This document shows positions 16,449 to 25,047 of a stretch of 64,000 nt of DNA, one piece after another. Positions within the stretch are counted from its first letter, which is position 1. Every line of letters starts with the position of its first letter. This DNA comes from JAIXRY01 sp031972855. Its GTDB lineage: Bacteria > Patescibacteriota > Minisyncoccia > Phycocordibacterales > UBA9973. Location: contig DALYDY010000004.1 in assembly GCA_031972855.1 (NCBI GenBank), forward strand, positions 10,243 through 74,242, read 5' to 3'. The notes under the pieces are model-generated. The model was given only the letters and a program-made list of their open reading frames with translations, was not told where the DNA came from and did no database searches. Position numbers and translations under genes: made by a program.

Positions 16449-17093
16449 CTAGGTGGATTCTGGTTCGAATATGGGAATAATATTAAACATCATTCCATCA
16501 AACATTGGGTTTAATAAAATTTCTAATTTTTCTTCAATACTAGGATCATATTTTGAGAGGAGGAATATGCCTCTATATATTCCCCAGTATAAACCCCTAA
16601 AATAACAAGACGCTTGGACAAATCTTTTCCTTGTACTTTCTGGAAGGTTTTGATAATCTACCAAATATGACTTTGGTTCTTCTGGTTTTTTATTACCAAA
16701 TTCATCTTCTTCTCCTTTTCCAAAATAATTATTATGTTTTGATCTATAGAGAATTTCTGGTAATAATTTCAAAACAGTTATCATTGTCTTTTCAAGATCT
16801 TCTTTTGAAAGAATAAATTTTAAGTTAGTGTAAACCATTGAAACTATTGATACAAAACATAGATAGACAGCACCTGAATGATTTTGATAATAATCAAGAA
16901 CAAAGTCGTCTTTTATTGCTTCTGTTTTTATTAGAATCATTTCTTCTATATACTTTGCATTATTTAGAAAAAAATTAGGTGTTTGTGATATTGACTCACT
17001 TAAGTTGTCTAGGGTCAATTGTACTTTTTCTCCTTTTTCATTATAAATGTAAGAGAATTCTTTAATCAAAAGATCGTCTATTTCATTTTTCAT
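16449..17093 (-). CDS. Hypothetical soluble protein
   Basis: 214 aa, largely alpha-helical, acidic N-terminus (MKNEIDDLLIKEFSYIYNEKGEKV), no signal or membrane segment. A recognisable stretch is ESTRKRFVQASCYFRGLYWGIYRG. No family known to me. The gene is alone, divergent from the Cys/Met-rich small protein. Confidence 0.55.
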   Translation of the reverse strand: MKNEIDDLLIKEFSYIYNEKGEKVQLTLDNLSESISQTPNFFLNNAKYIEEMILIKTEAIKDDFVLDYYQNHSGAVYLCFVSIVSMVYTNLKFILSKEDLEKTMITVLKLLPEILYRSKHNNYFGKGEEDEFGNKKPEEPKSYLVDYQNLPESTRKRFVQASCYFRGLYWGIYRGIFLLSKYDPSIEEKLEILLNPMFDGMMFNIIPIFEPEST

Positions 17094-17227
17094 TTTTTGT
17101 TAATTTTCTAAACTATACACTTTTTAAAAATAAAGTAAATATAACAAATTTTGAAATAAAACTACATACTTTAGCGTATAATATAATAAGGCTCATAAAA
17201 GCCACTTAATAACATTAATTTATATAT

Positions 17228-17539
17228 ATGGAACAAGAACACACAAACACTTGCGACTGCAAAGGTTGCACATGGATGAAAAATTCTAAAATGATGCACT
17301 GTCATTTTGGAAAAACAATAATAAAAATAATATTAGCTTTATTTATTTTCTGGCTTGGAGTACAAGTAGGAATGATAAAGAGTTTCCGTCACAATATGAG
17401 AGGAAATGATATGGGTGGAAAAATGATGAAAATGCAAAAAGGAAATTTTGAAAAAAATATGATGATGAGAGATATTCAAATCAAGGAATCAGATATGAAG
17501 CCAGCTGCTGTGGATACAAATATTCCTCCAGTACAATAG
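17228..17539 (+). CDS. Small membrane protein with Cys/His head and Met-rich tail
   Basis: 103 aa. The N-terminal 27 residues hold CDCKGC and MMHCHF, one membrane helix follows (TIIKIILALFIFWLGVQVGMI), then a tail very rich in Met (NDMGGKMMKMQKGNFEKNMM). Cys/His and Met clusters on opposite sides of a membrane are typical of metal (copper-type) binding proteins; no family is recognised, so this is inference. Confidence 0.6.
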   Translation: MEQEHTNTCDCKGCTWMKNSKMMHCHFGKTIIKIILALFIFWLGVQVGMIKSFRHNMRGNDMGGKMMKMQKGNFEKNMMMRDIQIKESDMKPAAVDTNIPPVQ

Positions 17540-17551
17540 ATTGGAAATTAT

Positions 17552-17592
17552 AAATTAAAGAGCGGCGCCTTAGGGCGCCGCTCTTTAATTTA
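17552..17592. terminator. Strong bidirectional terminator
   Basis: AAATTAAAGAGCGGCGCC and its exact complement around a 3-base loop between two convergent genes; it overlaps the dnaX stop codon. Confidence 0.85.
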
Positions 17593-18627
17593 TTTATCTT
17601 CTTCCAATATTTCCATCACCAATAAATCAAAAAGTGTCCAAGGGAGAGAAATTTTTCTAATTCTCTCATCTGTATCCAAAAATAGACCAAGTGACTTTGA
17701 CACAAGAACAGAACTCTTCTTCTCCGAAAGATTCTTCAATACTTCTTGATCGGTCACACTATAACTCCCTGCAAAAGTCTTCCCTGTTTGTGGTGCGATG
17801 CGGAGCAATAATATTGTACGGAATTTCTCAAGAGAAAGACGTAAGAATAATTCTGGATTCATCTTATTGTTCTCAGCTTTTTTCACAATAGAAAGTGCAC
17901 GTTCTTGATCACGGTCTATAAGACTTTCTAAAAATTCATTTATAAGAGACTGGTTTGGTGCACCTGTAATAAGAGTTACTTCTTCGGGATCTATCTTTTT
18001 ATCTTTTGAGATTACAAGGATTTTTTGCAAAGTTCCAAGTGTGTCACGAAATGATCCATCACCTAGGAGTGCGATTGTCTCGGCTGTGCTTTGATCTACA
18101 ACGTAGCCTTCTTTCTCTGATACAGATAATACAACTTCTTTTAAAATTGCAGTTGTTGGAGTTTTGAAACGATAAGATTCACAACGTGAAAGTATTGTAT
18201 CTGGAACCTTATCGAGTTCTGTTGTAGCAAGAATAAATACCACATGAGCTGGTGGCTCTTCGAGAGTCTTCAAAAGTGCATTGAATGCTTCTGTTGTAAG
18301 CATATGTACTTCATCAATAATATATACTTTGTATTTTGAAGAAAAAGGAAGAGTGTTCACTCCATCACGAATTTCGCGAATATCATCAATACGACGATTT
18401 GAAGCCGCATCGAGTTCAATAATATCCTCAGGTGCTGTACCGAGCTCTTTTGCAAAGATGCGCGCAATAGAAGTCTTACCTGTACCACGAGTCCCAGAGA
18501 AAAGATATGCGTGCCCTACCTTGTCATTCTTAATAGAAGTCTCAAGAACAGAAACTATATGCTCCTGACCAAGAACTTCAGAAAAAACAGATGGACGATA
18601 TTTGCGATAAAGTGATACGGATGACAT
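17590..18627 (-). CDS. dnaX: DNA polymerase III gamma subunit (short DnaX, clamp-loader ATPase)
   Basis: 345 aa. Clamp-loader ATPase that opens the sliding clamp. Walker A GTRGTGKTS, Walker B IIDEVHML, sensor 1 ATTELDKVP, arginine finger SRCESYRF and the domain III collar are all present. The four-cysteine zinc module that normally follows AKxLNC is absent: AKELGTAPEDIIELDAASNR joins directly. The tau-specific domains IV-V are also missing, so only a gamma-like form is made. An extended -10 (TGGTATAAT, 18636-18644) ends eight bases before the ATG. Confidence 0.93.
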   Translation of the reverse strand: MSSVSLYRKYRPSVFSEVLGQEHIVSVLETSIKNDKVGHAYLFSGTRGTGKTSIARIFAKELGTAPEDIIELDAASNRRIDDIREIRDGVNTLPFSSKYKVYIIDEVHMLTTEAFNALLKTLEEPPAHVVFILATTELDKVPDTILSRCESYRFKTPTTAILKEVVLSVSEKEGYVVDQSTAETIALLGDGSFRDTLGTLQKILVISKDKKIDPEEVTLITGAPNQSLINEFLESLIDRDQERALSIVKKAENNKMNPELFLRLSLEKFRTILLLRIAPQTGKTFAGSYSVTDQEVLKNLSEKKSSVLVSKSLGLFLDTDERIRKISLPWTLFDLLVMEILEEDK

Positions 18628-18635
18628 AGGTTTAT

Positions 18636-18644
18636 ATTATACCA
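18636..18644 (-). promoter_or_regulatory. dnaX extended -10 promoter
   Basis: TGGTATAAT on the minus strand, eight bases before the ATG. The predicted start is within about two bases of the first codon. Confidence 0.5.
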
Positions 18645-18653
18645 AAAAGAAAA

Positions 18654-18667
18654 CCCTCGTACGAGGG
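18654..18667 (-). terminator. Terminator after the 160-aa gene
   Basis: CCCTCGTACGAGGG palindrome followed on the minus strand by TTTTCTTTTT; it ends the upstream minus-strand gene just before the dnaX promoter. Confidence 0.7.
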
Positions 18668-19150
18668 CTAGTCTGACAAGATAATAAAATATCTTCCTTT
18701 TAAAAAACCTTTTTTAAAATAACAAGAATCAAAAACATCTCCTTCTTCTGTTATAAAAATTGAAGGTATTTTTCTGTCAGTTCCAAAAACGTGTGGCAGA
18801 TTTTCCATTTCATCAAGAGAGCGAATGTAAAAACCTTTTGGAAGATTGTCTTTCACTGAAAGCATTGCAAAAGTAAGAGCCAGAGAATTCCCCAATATTA
18901 AACCTTCTTTTTTTATTCTTTTGACAATCTGAGGAGTATTAGAATTAATCAAAAGTTTAATAATAACAAGTCTCTTACCCAAGCTTATTTGGTCAAATAA
19001 ATCATCAAAATTTTTACTCAAAAATTCTGCTCCCCAATGTTTTAGAATAAATTCTTTTATAGATTCTTTAAATTGAATTCCTTCGGGAATTCCTATGACG
19101 TGACTTTCAAAGACCATCTCAAAAAGTCCATTATTTTGTCCTGTATTCAT
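18668..19150 (-). CDS. Hypothetical protein with repeated-promoter upstream region
   Basis: 160 aa, soluble. C-terminal half contains RKIPSIFITEEGDVFDSCYF, beta-strand-like. No family recognised. Its upstream region carries a 31-base promoter segment that is repeated exactly in front of the next gene, so both are likely expressed under the same control. Confidence 0.55.
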   Translation of the reverse strand: MNTGQNNGLFEMVFESHVIGIPEGIQFKESIKEFILKHWGAEFLSKNFDDLFDQISLGKRLVIIKLLINSNTPQIVKRIKKEGLILGNSLALTFAMLSVKDNLPKGFYIRSLDEMENLPHVFGTDRKIPSIFITEEGDVFDSCYFKKGFLKGRYFIILSD

Positions 19151-19163
19151 CTTTTGTTTTTTC

Positions 19164-19194
19164 TATACTTTATAGATTTGAAAATAAATGTCAA
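19164..19194 (-). promoter_or_regulatory. Promoter module, copy 1
   Basis: 31-base segment identical to 19665-19695. On the minus strand it begins with a consensus -35 (TTGACA) and ends with TATAAAGTATA, a -10-like region; the gene at 18668-19150 follows. Confidence 0.6.
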
Positions 19195-19205
19195 TAAGTC
19201 AAATT

Positions 19206-19227
19206 AAAAAAGCCCTTACAGGCTTTT
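19206..19227 (-). terminator. Terminator after the 140-aa gene
   Basis: AAAAGCC / GGCTTTT hairpin with T run on the minus strand, overlapping the stop region at 19226. Confidence 0.65.
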
Positions 19228-19648
19228 ATGGAGTTTGTGGAGCTTCCGGAATCTTTGATTCTAAATATTTTACCCAATCATTAATTAATTCAAAAGCTTC
19301 AGACCAGGAAGATATTCTTTTTCCGTCCGTTATACCAAATGTTGAATTTTTAAGCATTTCCATATCATCTATCGAAAATACTTTTAAAGAAAATTCAGTA
19401 TCTCCCTTATAATTAAAGAATATTTGAAATTTATCACCCATCAAGTCAGGGTTAAATAAGTGTTCGGTATTTACTGGAATATCACAATAAATTGGAGAAT
19501 TCGCACTACCCCAACCCTCAAATAAATGAACCTTAATATAAGGATTTTTCTTAAGTTTTTCCGCCCAACTTTCAATTCTCTTTTTAATTTCTTCTGGACC
19601 AACAAATTTGAATTCGTATTCTGGCGCTTCTGTTATATTTGTTTTCAT
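19226..19648 (-). CDS. Hypothetical protein
   Basis: 140 aa, soluble, with KKNPYIKVHLFEGWGSANSP and VEFLSISI-free beta-rich core; no signal peptide. Unknown family. Preceded by the second copy of the 31-base promoter module and followed by its own terminator, so it is a single-gene unit. Confidence 0.5.
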   Translation of the reverse strand: MKTNITEAPEYEFKFVGPEEIKKRIESWAEKLKKNPYIKVHLFEGWGSANSPIYCDIPVNTEHLFNPDLMGDKFQIFFNYKGDTEFSLKVFSIDDMEMLKNSTFGITDGKRISSWSEAFELINDWVKYLESKIPEAPQTP

Positions 19649-19664
19649 TGTTTATGTATTTCCT

Positions 19665-19695
19665 TATACTTTATAGATTTGAAAATAAATGTCAA
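19665..19695 (-). promoter_or_regulatory. Promoter module, copy 2
   Basis: Exact repeat of 19164-19194: TTGACA followed by an AT-rich spacer and TATAAAGTATA on the minus strand. It drives the gene at 19226-19648. Confidence 0.6.
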
Positions 19696-19700
19696 ATAAA

Positions 19701-19732
19701 AAACCCTCAAGACGATTGTCTGTGAGGGGTTT
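19701..19732 (-). terminator. Terminator overlapping the end of the 137-aa gene
   Basis: AAACCCTCA pairs with TGAGGGGTTT around a small inner hairpin (AGACGATTGTCT); T run on the minus strand. Confidence 0.65.
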
Positions 19733-20120
19733 CCAATTGAGATTCTAGAATAGTAACTCCTGCTTCAAAATAAAAAATATTTTCATTTTTTATTTCAAAT
19801 TTTTGGATATAGACAATCTTTGTCTTAATTATTTTAAAACTATCTTGATCACAGTCTAAATTATTCAAAAAAATTAAAGACTCTTTCCATTCTCTACTAT
19901 TACTTACAATAGTAAAATCATTAGAAGATTCTGTTTGATACGCTACAAGCACATCTTCTTTTGGCCTAAAGAATGCAATATTCAAATTTAAAGTTTTACC
20001 TTCTTTATTATCAAAAGAAATAGAGACTTCAAAGACCCTTAATTCTCCAGAAGATTTAGGTAAACACATATCCACCAAAAATCCAAGACTCTCAATAAGA
20101 GATATTTTTATATTTTTCAT
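19707..20120 (-). CDS. Hypothetical protein
   Basis: 137 aa, beta-rich, soluble (KSSGELRVFEVSISFDNKEG). No family recognised. It has its own consensus-like promoter (20138-20166) and terminator, like its two neighbours, suggesting a row of independently transcribed small genes. Confidence 0.5.
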   Translation of the reverse strand: MKNIKISLIESLGFLVDMCLPKSSGELRVFEVSISFDNKEGKTLNLNIAFFRPKEDVLVAYQTESSNDFTIVSNSREWKESLIFLNNLDCDQDSFKIIKTKIVYIQKFEIKNENIFYFEAGVTILESQLETPHRQSS

Positions 20121-20137
20121 AGTTGGAACTTTTTTTA

Positions 20138-20166
20138 ATTAAACTCCTACTAGAAAAATAAGTCAA
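20138..20166 (-). promoter_or_regulatory. Promoter of the 137-aa gene
   Basis: Minus strand -35 TTGACT (20161-20166), 17-base spacer, -10 TTTAAT (20138-20143). It sits just downstream of the dus stop codon. Confidence 0.65.
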
Positions 20167-20167
20167 A

Positions 20168-21295
20168 TTATTTATTTAAAAATTTCTCTACTATTTGCTT
20201 TACAGCTTTTGCATTATTACCATTATCCATAAGTTCTGTGCGAAGCTCTTTTGCACCTTTAAATCCGTGAGCATAAGCTTTGAAATGTTTTTTCATTATT
20301 GAAAAATGTTTTACATCTCCGAGTAATTTCTCAAAAAGTTCTGAGTGTTCTATTAATACCTTTAATTTTTCTGAAAGTGGAACAGTCTCTTCTTGGTGGA
20401 GCCAATATTTGTGAGCGTTTGTTTTCAATCCAAAACGAAGCAATATTCCTCCGATATATTCTTTTATTTTTGTATATTTTGAAACTGTATTTTTTGTTTG
20501 TCTTCTATCGAATATCCATGGATTACCAAACACGGCACGCCCTATCATGATTCCATCACAACCTGTATTTTTTGATTTCTCTATACCGTCTTCTATATCT
20601 CTCACATCACCATTCCCTATAATTAAAGTATTCACACCGAGAGAGTCACGAAGTTTTACAACTTCTTCTATATAATTCCAATTTGCAGGAACAAGAGAAA
20701 GATCCTTGCGGGTACGTGCATGTACAGTAAGTACAGCGACACCTTCTCTAAGAATTGTAGGTATCCATGTATCTATTTCTACTTTATTGTAACCAACACG
20801 AGTTTTTACAGATATTGGAATATTTTTACCAGCATCTTTTATACCATCTTTCGTGGCGCGAATAATCTCTACAGCAACTTCAGGAGTCTTCATCATACAT
20901 GCACCAGCACCTTGCTTCTCTATAGTTCTATCAGGACAACCCATATTAATATCAATACCGTCGAAGCCAAGACTTGCTACTATCTGCGCAGCTTTTCGCA
21001 TCTTCTCTGGATGAGCAGAGAAAAGCTGTGCCACTATCGGACGTTCTTTATCTGTATAAGCAAGATCACGAAGTAAGGATTCTTTACCAATTTCATGAGT
21101 AAGACCATCAGCTGAAACGAATTCTGTCCAAACCACATCAGGACCGCCATCATCTTGTCCGTGGCGAGAATATTTACAAATGATTTGACGAAACGCAGGA
21201 TCAGTAACATCAGCCATTGGCGCAAGTACAAAAAACGGATTATTATTCCCTCTTTTATCTTTTGTTAAATTTTCCCAAAATCCTAAATTGCCCAT
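20168..21295 (-). CDS. dus: tRNA-dihydrouridine synthase
   Basis: Flavoenzyme that reduces uridines in the tRNA D-loop. 375 aa TIM barrel plus helical C-terminal domain. Motifs: FVLAPMADVTDPAFR (FMN site), DGIDINMGCPDRTIEKQGAGACMM with the catalytic Cys in the NMGCP segment, VKTRVGYN, TVHARTRKDLS, and IIGNGDVRD with DGIMIGRAVFGNPWIF for FMN phosphate. It is two bases from ftsQ, in a minus-strand run with serS. Which Dus subtype is not decided. Confidence 0.94.
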   Translation of the reverse strand: MGNLGFWENLTKDKRGNNNPFFVLAPMADVTDPAFRQIICKYSRHGQDDGGPDVVWTEFVSADGLTHEIGKESLLRDLAYTDKERPIVAQLFSAHPEKMRKAAQIVASLGFDGIDINMGCPDRTIEKQGAGACMMKTPEVAVEIIRATKDGIKDAGKNIPISVKTRVGYNKVEIDTWIPTILREGVAVLTVHARTRKDLSLVPANWNYIEEVVKLRDSLGVNTLIIGNGDVRDIEDGIEKSKNTGCDGIMIGRAVFGNPWIFDRRQTKNTVSKYTKIKEYIGGILLRFGLKTNAHKYWLHQEETVPLSEKLKVLIEHSELFEKLLGDVKHFSIMKKHFKAYAHGFKGAKELRTELMDNGNNAKAVKQIVEKFLNK

Positions 21296-21296
21296 A

Positions 21297-22181
21297 TTAT
21301 TTTAATTTATAAAATACTTTATTACCAAAACGTAAATCAATATAACTAAAATCTGAAATTTTATTTTCTTTAAATATTTTTGTATTTAAAGCTGCTGCAA
21401 GATTTTGAGAAATAATTATTTGATCATTAATATCTTTTAATTTTATACGAGGAGAATTTAAAAAGTTGTATTGTCCATCACGAAGTAATATTTCATATTC
21501 ACCATCAGGAAGAACTAGTACAGCATATGGAGATAATTTTAATTTTGAAATAACATCATAAATTAAAATTATATTTTTAAAATCATTTTGATTTAATAAT
21601 TGTGTTCCAAGTATTTGGTCTTTGTTTTTTTCACCCCCCAAAAATAATACAAAAGGTGTTCCAGAAAAATATGGGGCTTCACTAAAAATAACACCTTCTT
21701 TGTCTACAAAAAAACATTGATTGTCTTTAGATATAACAGATATTGTCACATCATTACCACACCAAACATAAGCACCTTTTCTTTCACTTAAAGAAACTGA
21801 TAATTTATTTGGAAAAGATCTTTTTACTTCCAAATAATCAATTTTTGGAAATTCTTTTTGAAGAGATTTTTTAATTGTATTAGGTAGAACGAATATGGTG
21901 TTATTTTTAGGTATAACCCAAAGATATTTACCTTCATATTTTTTATTTATAAAATTCTCAATATCTTTAGATTCCAAAACTACATTTCCTTCAATATTAA
22001 TAGAACTAAGCTGAAAAGATTTTATTCTCAAAAGAAATACAATCCCAACAGATAATATTATAAAAACTATTAAGAAAAATATACCGAAACGTTTGTTTTG
22101 TTTTTTTCGCTCACGTAAAATCTTTTCATTAGAGACTTTAAAAAGTTCATGCCGGTTTGTTGTATTCGGCCTGATATCCAT
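21297..22181 (-). CDS. ftsQ: Cell division protein FtsQ/DivIB-like
   Basis: 294 aa. Basic cytoplasmic tail (ILRERKKQNKRFG), one membrane helix (about 32-51), a POTRA domain beginning FQLSSINIEGNVVLESKDIENF, and the FtsQ beta domain (SFPNKLSVSLSERKGAYVW, FVDKEGVIFSEAP). Connects septal peptidoglycan synthesis with the divisome. Placed between dus and serS with one to four-base gaps, not in the usual mur cluster. Confident for POTRA/FtsQ family. Confidence 0.85.
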   Translation of the reverse strand: MDIRPNTTNRHELFKVSNEKILRERKKQNKRFGIFFLIVFIILSVGIVFLLRIKSFQLSSINIEGNVVLESKDIENFINKKYEGKYLWVIPKNNTIFVLPNTIKKSLQKEFPKIDYLEVKRSFPNKLSVSLSERKGAYVWCGNDVTISVISKDNQCFFVDKEGVIFSEAPYFSGTPFVLFLGGEKNKDQILGTQLLNQNDFKNIILIYDVISKLKLSPYAVLVLPDGEYEILLRDGQYNFLNSPRIKLKDINDQIIISQNLAAALNTKIFKENKISDFSYIDLRFGNKVFYKLK

Positions 22182-22185
22182 AGAA

Positions 22186-23451
22186 TTATTTCTTAATTAT
22201 TTCCTTACCTCCCATATATGGACGCAAAACTGTAGGAATAACAATACTTCCATCTGAAAGTTGGTAGTTTTCAAGAATAGAAATCAAAATTCTTGGAGTT
22301 GCTACAAGAGTGTTGTTGAGTGAGTGAACATAACGCATTTTACCGTCTTCGTCACGATAACGAATATTCAAGCGTCGTGTTTGGAAATCATGAAAATATG
22401 AACAAGAATGAGTTTCTCCATATTTCTCTACACTTGGACGCCATACTTCAATATCATATTTTTTAACTTGTCCAAGTCCAAGATCTCCTCCACAGTTTAC
22501 AACAACATGATAAGGAAGGTTTAATTCTTGCAATAATTCTTTTACATTTTCCGCAAGCTCTTCGTGCAATTTTACACTTTCTTCATGACTTGCTTCACAG
22601 AGTATTACTTGTTCGAGTTTGAAGAATTCGTGTACACGATATAGACCTTTTACATCCTTACCATGACTTCCGGCTTCACGACGAAAACATGGAGAGAAAG
22701 CAACCATCTTCATTGGTAAATCTTTCTTGTCGATAATTTCACCAGAAAAATATGACATTGTTGCAACTTCACCAGTTCCAGCCAAATAGTCACCATCTTG
22801 AGTCTTGTACAAATCATCTTCTCCTTGTGGTAAATACCCTGTCCCGAAAAGTGTCTCACGATTCACAAGTGATGGAACAATCATTGGGCTATAACCTTTC
22901 TTAACTAATTTTTCCATAAAATACTGCCAAAGAGCAAACTCTAAAAGAGCTCCTTCATTTTTCAAAAAATATCCACGGAACCCTGAAACTTTTGTTCCAC
23001 GCTCAAAATCAGCAAGATTTAAATTCTCCATTAATTCAATATGATCTTTTGCTTCAAAATCAAATTTTGGTTTTTCTCCCCAAACGAATACTTCGAGATT
23101 TTGTTCGTCACTCTCTCCATCAGGTACAGACATGTCGGGCACGTTAGGAACTTGAAGCATTAGAGATTGCCATTCTTTCATTATTTCTTTTAGTTCATCT
23201 TCTTTTTGTCCTAATTCAAGTTTCAAAACTTGCATTTCACTAAGCAAAACATTACGACGTTCTTGGTCGGCGTTTGGAATTTCAACAGTTGCCTTATTTT
23301 GACGAGCACGAAGAACTTCAACTTCTTCAAGCATAGAAACGCGCTTGGAATCAATCTTCAAAAATGCATCCACATCAAATGACAGATGCTTCTTTTCTAC
23401 TGCGTGTTTAATAAGGTCGCTATTTTCTTTAATGAATTTTATATCCAACAT
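22186..23451 (-). CDS. serS: Seryl-tRNA synthetase
   Basis: 421 aa from MLDIKFIKENSDLIK. N-terminal antiparallel coiled coil (about 1-105) that recognises the long variable arm of tRNA-Ser, then the class II catalytic core: TGEVATMSYFSGE, motif 2 FSPCFRREAGSHGKDVKGLYR and motif 3 TPRILISILENYQ. A promoter with TTGAAA, 17 bases and TATACT lies directly in front, putting the start within two or three bases of the ATG. Confidence 0.96.
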   Translation of the reverse strand: MLDIKFIKENSDLIKHAVEKKHLSFDVDAFLKIDSKRVSMLEEVEVLRARQNKATVEIPNADQERRNVLLSEMQVLKLELGQKEDELKEIMKEWQSLMLQVPNVPDMSVPDGESDEQNLEVFVWGEKPKFDFEAKDHIELMENLNLADFERGTKVSGFRGYFLKNEGALLEFALWQYFMEKLVKKGYSPMIVPSLVNRETLFGTGYLPQGEDDLYKTQDGDYLAGTGEVATMSYFSGEIIDKKDLPMKMVAFSPCFRREAGSHGKDVKGLYRVHEFFKLEQVILCEASHEESVKLHEELAENVKELLQELNLPYHVVVNCGGDLGLGQVKKYDIEVWRPSVEKYGETHSCSYFHDFQTRRLNIRYRDEDGKMRYVHSLNNTLVATPRILISILENYQLSDGSIVIPTVLRPYMGGKEIIKK

Positions 23452-23460
23452 AATATATAG

Positions 23461-23489
23461 AGTATACAAGAAAACAGATATTTTTTCAA
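23461..23489 (-). promoter_or_regulatory. serS promoter
   Basis: Minus strand -35 TTGAAA (23484-23489), 17-base spacer, -10 TATACT (23461-23466), nine bases before the serS ATG. Confidence 0.7.
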
Positions 23490-23496
23490 AAAAATA

Positions 23497-23520
23497 AATA
23501 ACCCCTAAAATGGAGTTATT
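23497..23520 (-). terminator. Terminator after the small basic gene
   Basis: AATAACCCC / GGAGTTATT with one mismatch, T-rich on the minus strand, overlapping the end of the 55-aa gene. Confidence 0.5.
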
Positions 23521-23683
23521 GATGTGTTGTAAAAAACCTTTTATGAAACTTTGTTGGATCTGGCACAGCTCTAGCTAAGAGTTTCTTGTTTTCTTGATTA
23601 ATCTTTAAAAAAGATTTTAAAATTTTTGGGTTATTAAAATTAATTATTTTTGAAAACCCCTTTAAATTGATTTGTTTTGCCAT
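23516..23683 (-). CDS. Small basic protein, unknown
   Basis: 55 aa from MAKQINLKGFSKIINF, very rich in Lys and Asn; an upstream in-frame ATG adds eight residues. No membrane segment. The size and charge recall a small ribosome-associated or nucleic-acid-binding protein, but nothing identifies it. Followed by a terminator and then the serS promoter. Confidence 0.45.
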   Translation of the reverse strand: MAKQINLKGFSKIINFNNPKILKSFLKINQENKKLLARAVPDPTKFHKRFFTTHQ

Positions 23684-23734
23684 TATTTTTTTATTTAGTG
23701 TACACAATATAAAAAAGTATTACAATATAAATAT

Positions 23735-24595
23735 ATGGAAGACATCTACAAATTAGATCCCTCCGAATTCCCTCCTTCGCTTTTAGAAATTCCAGAACCA
23801 CCAAAGAAACTTTTTATTCGTGGAAAATTACCAGACCCAGAAAAATTTATTTATTTAGGAATTGTTGGTTCACGCAAATATACATCATACGGAAAAGATG
23901 TTTTAGAAAAACTCATAAATTCACTTAAAGGGTATCCTGTAGTGATTGTGTCTGGACTTGCTCTTGGTATAGACAGTCTTGCTCACAAACATGCATTAGA
24001 AAATAATATTCTTACACTTGCGATACCAGGTTCGGGGCTTGATAAAAATGTTTTGTATCCTGCAACAAACTTCAGACTTGCAGAAGAAATAATTGAAAAA
24101 GGAGGATGTCTTCTTTCAGAGTTTGAACCAGGTATGCGTGCAGCACTTTGGAGCTTCCCAAGAAGAAACAGAATAATGGCTGGACTATGTAAAGCAATTC
24201 TTATAATAGAAGCTGAAGAGAAATCTGGGACACTTATTACAGCTCGTCTTGCTGTGGAATATAATCGTGATGTTTTAGTGGTGCCTGGATCAATATTTTC
24301 TGATAATTCAAAAGGAACAAATCAATTTTTGCGACTTGGCGCCACACCTATCACTTCATCTGACGACTTACTTGAAGCGCTTGGATTTGAAAAAGATAAC
24401 CAACAAAACGAACAAATAGAATTAAATCTAAGCACTGAAGAAAAATTGGTTTTACAGATACTTAAAGAACCTTTAACAAGAGATGGGCTTGTATATAAAT
24501 TAGGTATGGAAACTAGTAAAGCAAGTATTCTTTTGTCGCTAATGGAGATTAAAGGATTAATTAAGGAAGAATTTGGAGAAATTAGAAAAATATGA
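23735..24595 (+). CDS. dprA: DNA-processing protein DprA/Smf
   Basis: 286 aa. Loads RecA on incoming single-stranded DNA during natural transformation. The Rossmann-like core is complete: LGIVGSRKYTSYG, VIVSGLALGIDSLAHKHAL, IPGSGLDKNVLYPATN, FPRRNRIMAGLCKAILIIEAEEKSGTLITA and VPGSIFSDNSKGTN. The C-terminus (EEKLVLQILKEPLTRDGLVYKL) is a DprA winged-helix domain. The N-terminal SAM domain of longer homologues is absent. With a pilin-like cluster elsewhere in the window, DNA uptake is plausible. Confidence 0.95.
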   Translation: MEDIYKLDPSEFPPSLLEIPEPPKKLFIRGKLPDPEKFIYLGIVGSRKYTSYGKDVLEKLINSLKGYPVVIVSGLALGIDSLAHKHALENNILTLAIPGSGLDKNVLYPATNFRLAEEIIEKGGCLLSEFEPGMRAALWSFPRRNRIMAGLCKAILIIEAEEKSGTLITARLAVEYNRDVLVVPGSIFSDNSKGTNQFLRLGATPITSSDDLLEALGFEKDNQQNEQIELNLSTEEKLVLQILKEPLTRDGLVYKLGMETSKASILLSLMEIKGLIKEEFGEIRKI

Positions 24596-24617
24596 TTAAA
24601 TCTTAGAAATTAATTAT

Positions 24618-25034
24618 ATGGCTTTAATATATTTTTTATTATTTAGTCCTATTATCTTTTGGTTTTTTTATATATTAATAATCGCAATAAAATCCATAAA
24701 ACTTAAAAATGTTTTTTTAAAGAAAGAAGAGTGCTTTAGAATATCTAAAGAGTACTTAGTTGGTTATGATATTCCAGAATATTCACCTTTCTATAAAGAT
24801 GTTTCAGAAAAAGCGGATGAGCTTTATGAAATATATAAAAAAATAGAAAGATTAGGTGGTGACAAAAATGTTAAATCAGCTATAAAAGAAAGATATTTTG
24901 ATTTTTTAAGCAGAGAAAACAAAGGTGATTTTATTTTAGGAAATCAAAATCCAACAATTTTTTGGATATTATTCTTTTTGATTAAAGAGTATATAAAAAA
25001 ACAAAAGAAGAATAGTCTAAAGACTAACAAATAG
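24618..25034 (+). CDS. Hypothetical membrane protein
   Basis: 138 aa: one strongly hydrophobic N-terminal helix (MALIYFLLFSPIIFWFFYIL), a helical soluble domain with EECFRISKEYLVGYDIPEY, and a basic C-terminus. No family recognised. Placed 22 bases after dprA and overlapped at its stop by a terminator. Confidence 0.55.
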   Translation: MALIYFLLFSPIIFWFFYILIIAIKSIKLKNVFLKKEECFRISKEYLVGYDIPEYSPFYKDVSEKADELYEIYKKIERLGGDKNVKSAIKERYFDFLSRENKGDFILGNQNPTIFWILFFLIKEYIKKQKKNSLKTNK

Positions 25035-25047
25035 TTAGTCTTTTTTA
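25021..25047 (+). terminator. Terminator before topA
   Basis: AGACTAAC / GTTAGTCT around a 5-base loop followed by TTTTTTA on the plus strand. Confidence 0.75.
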
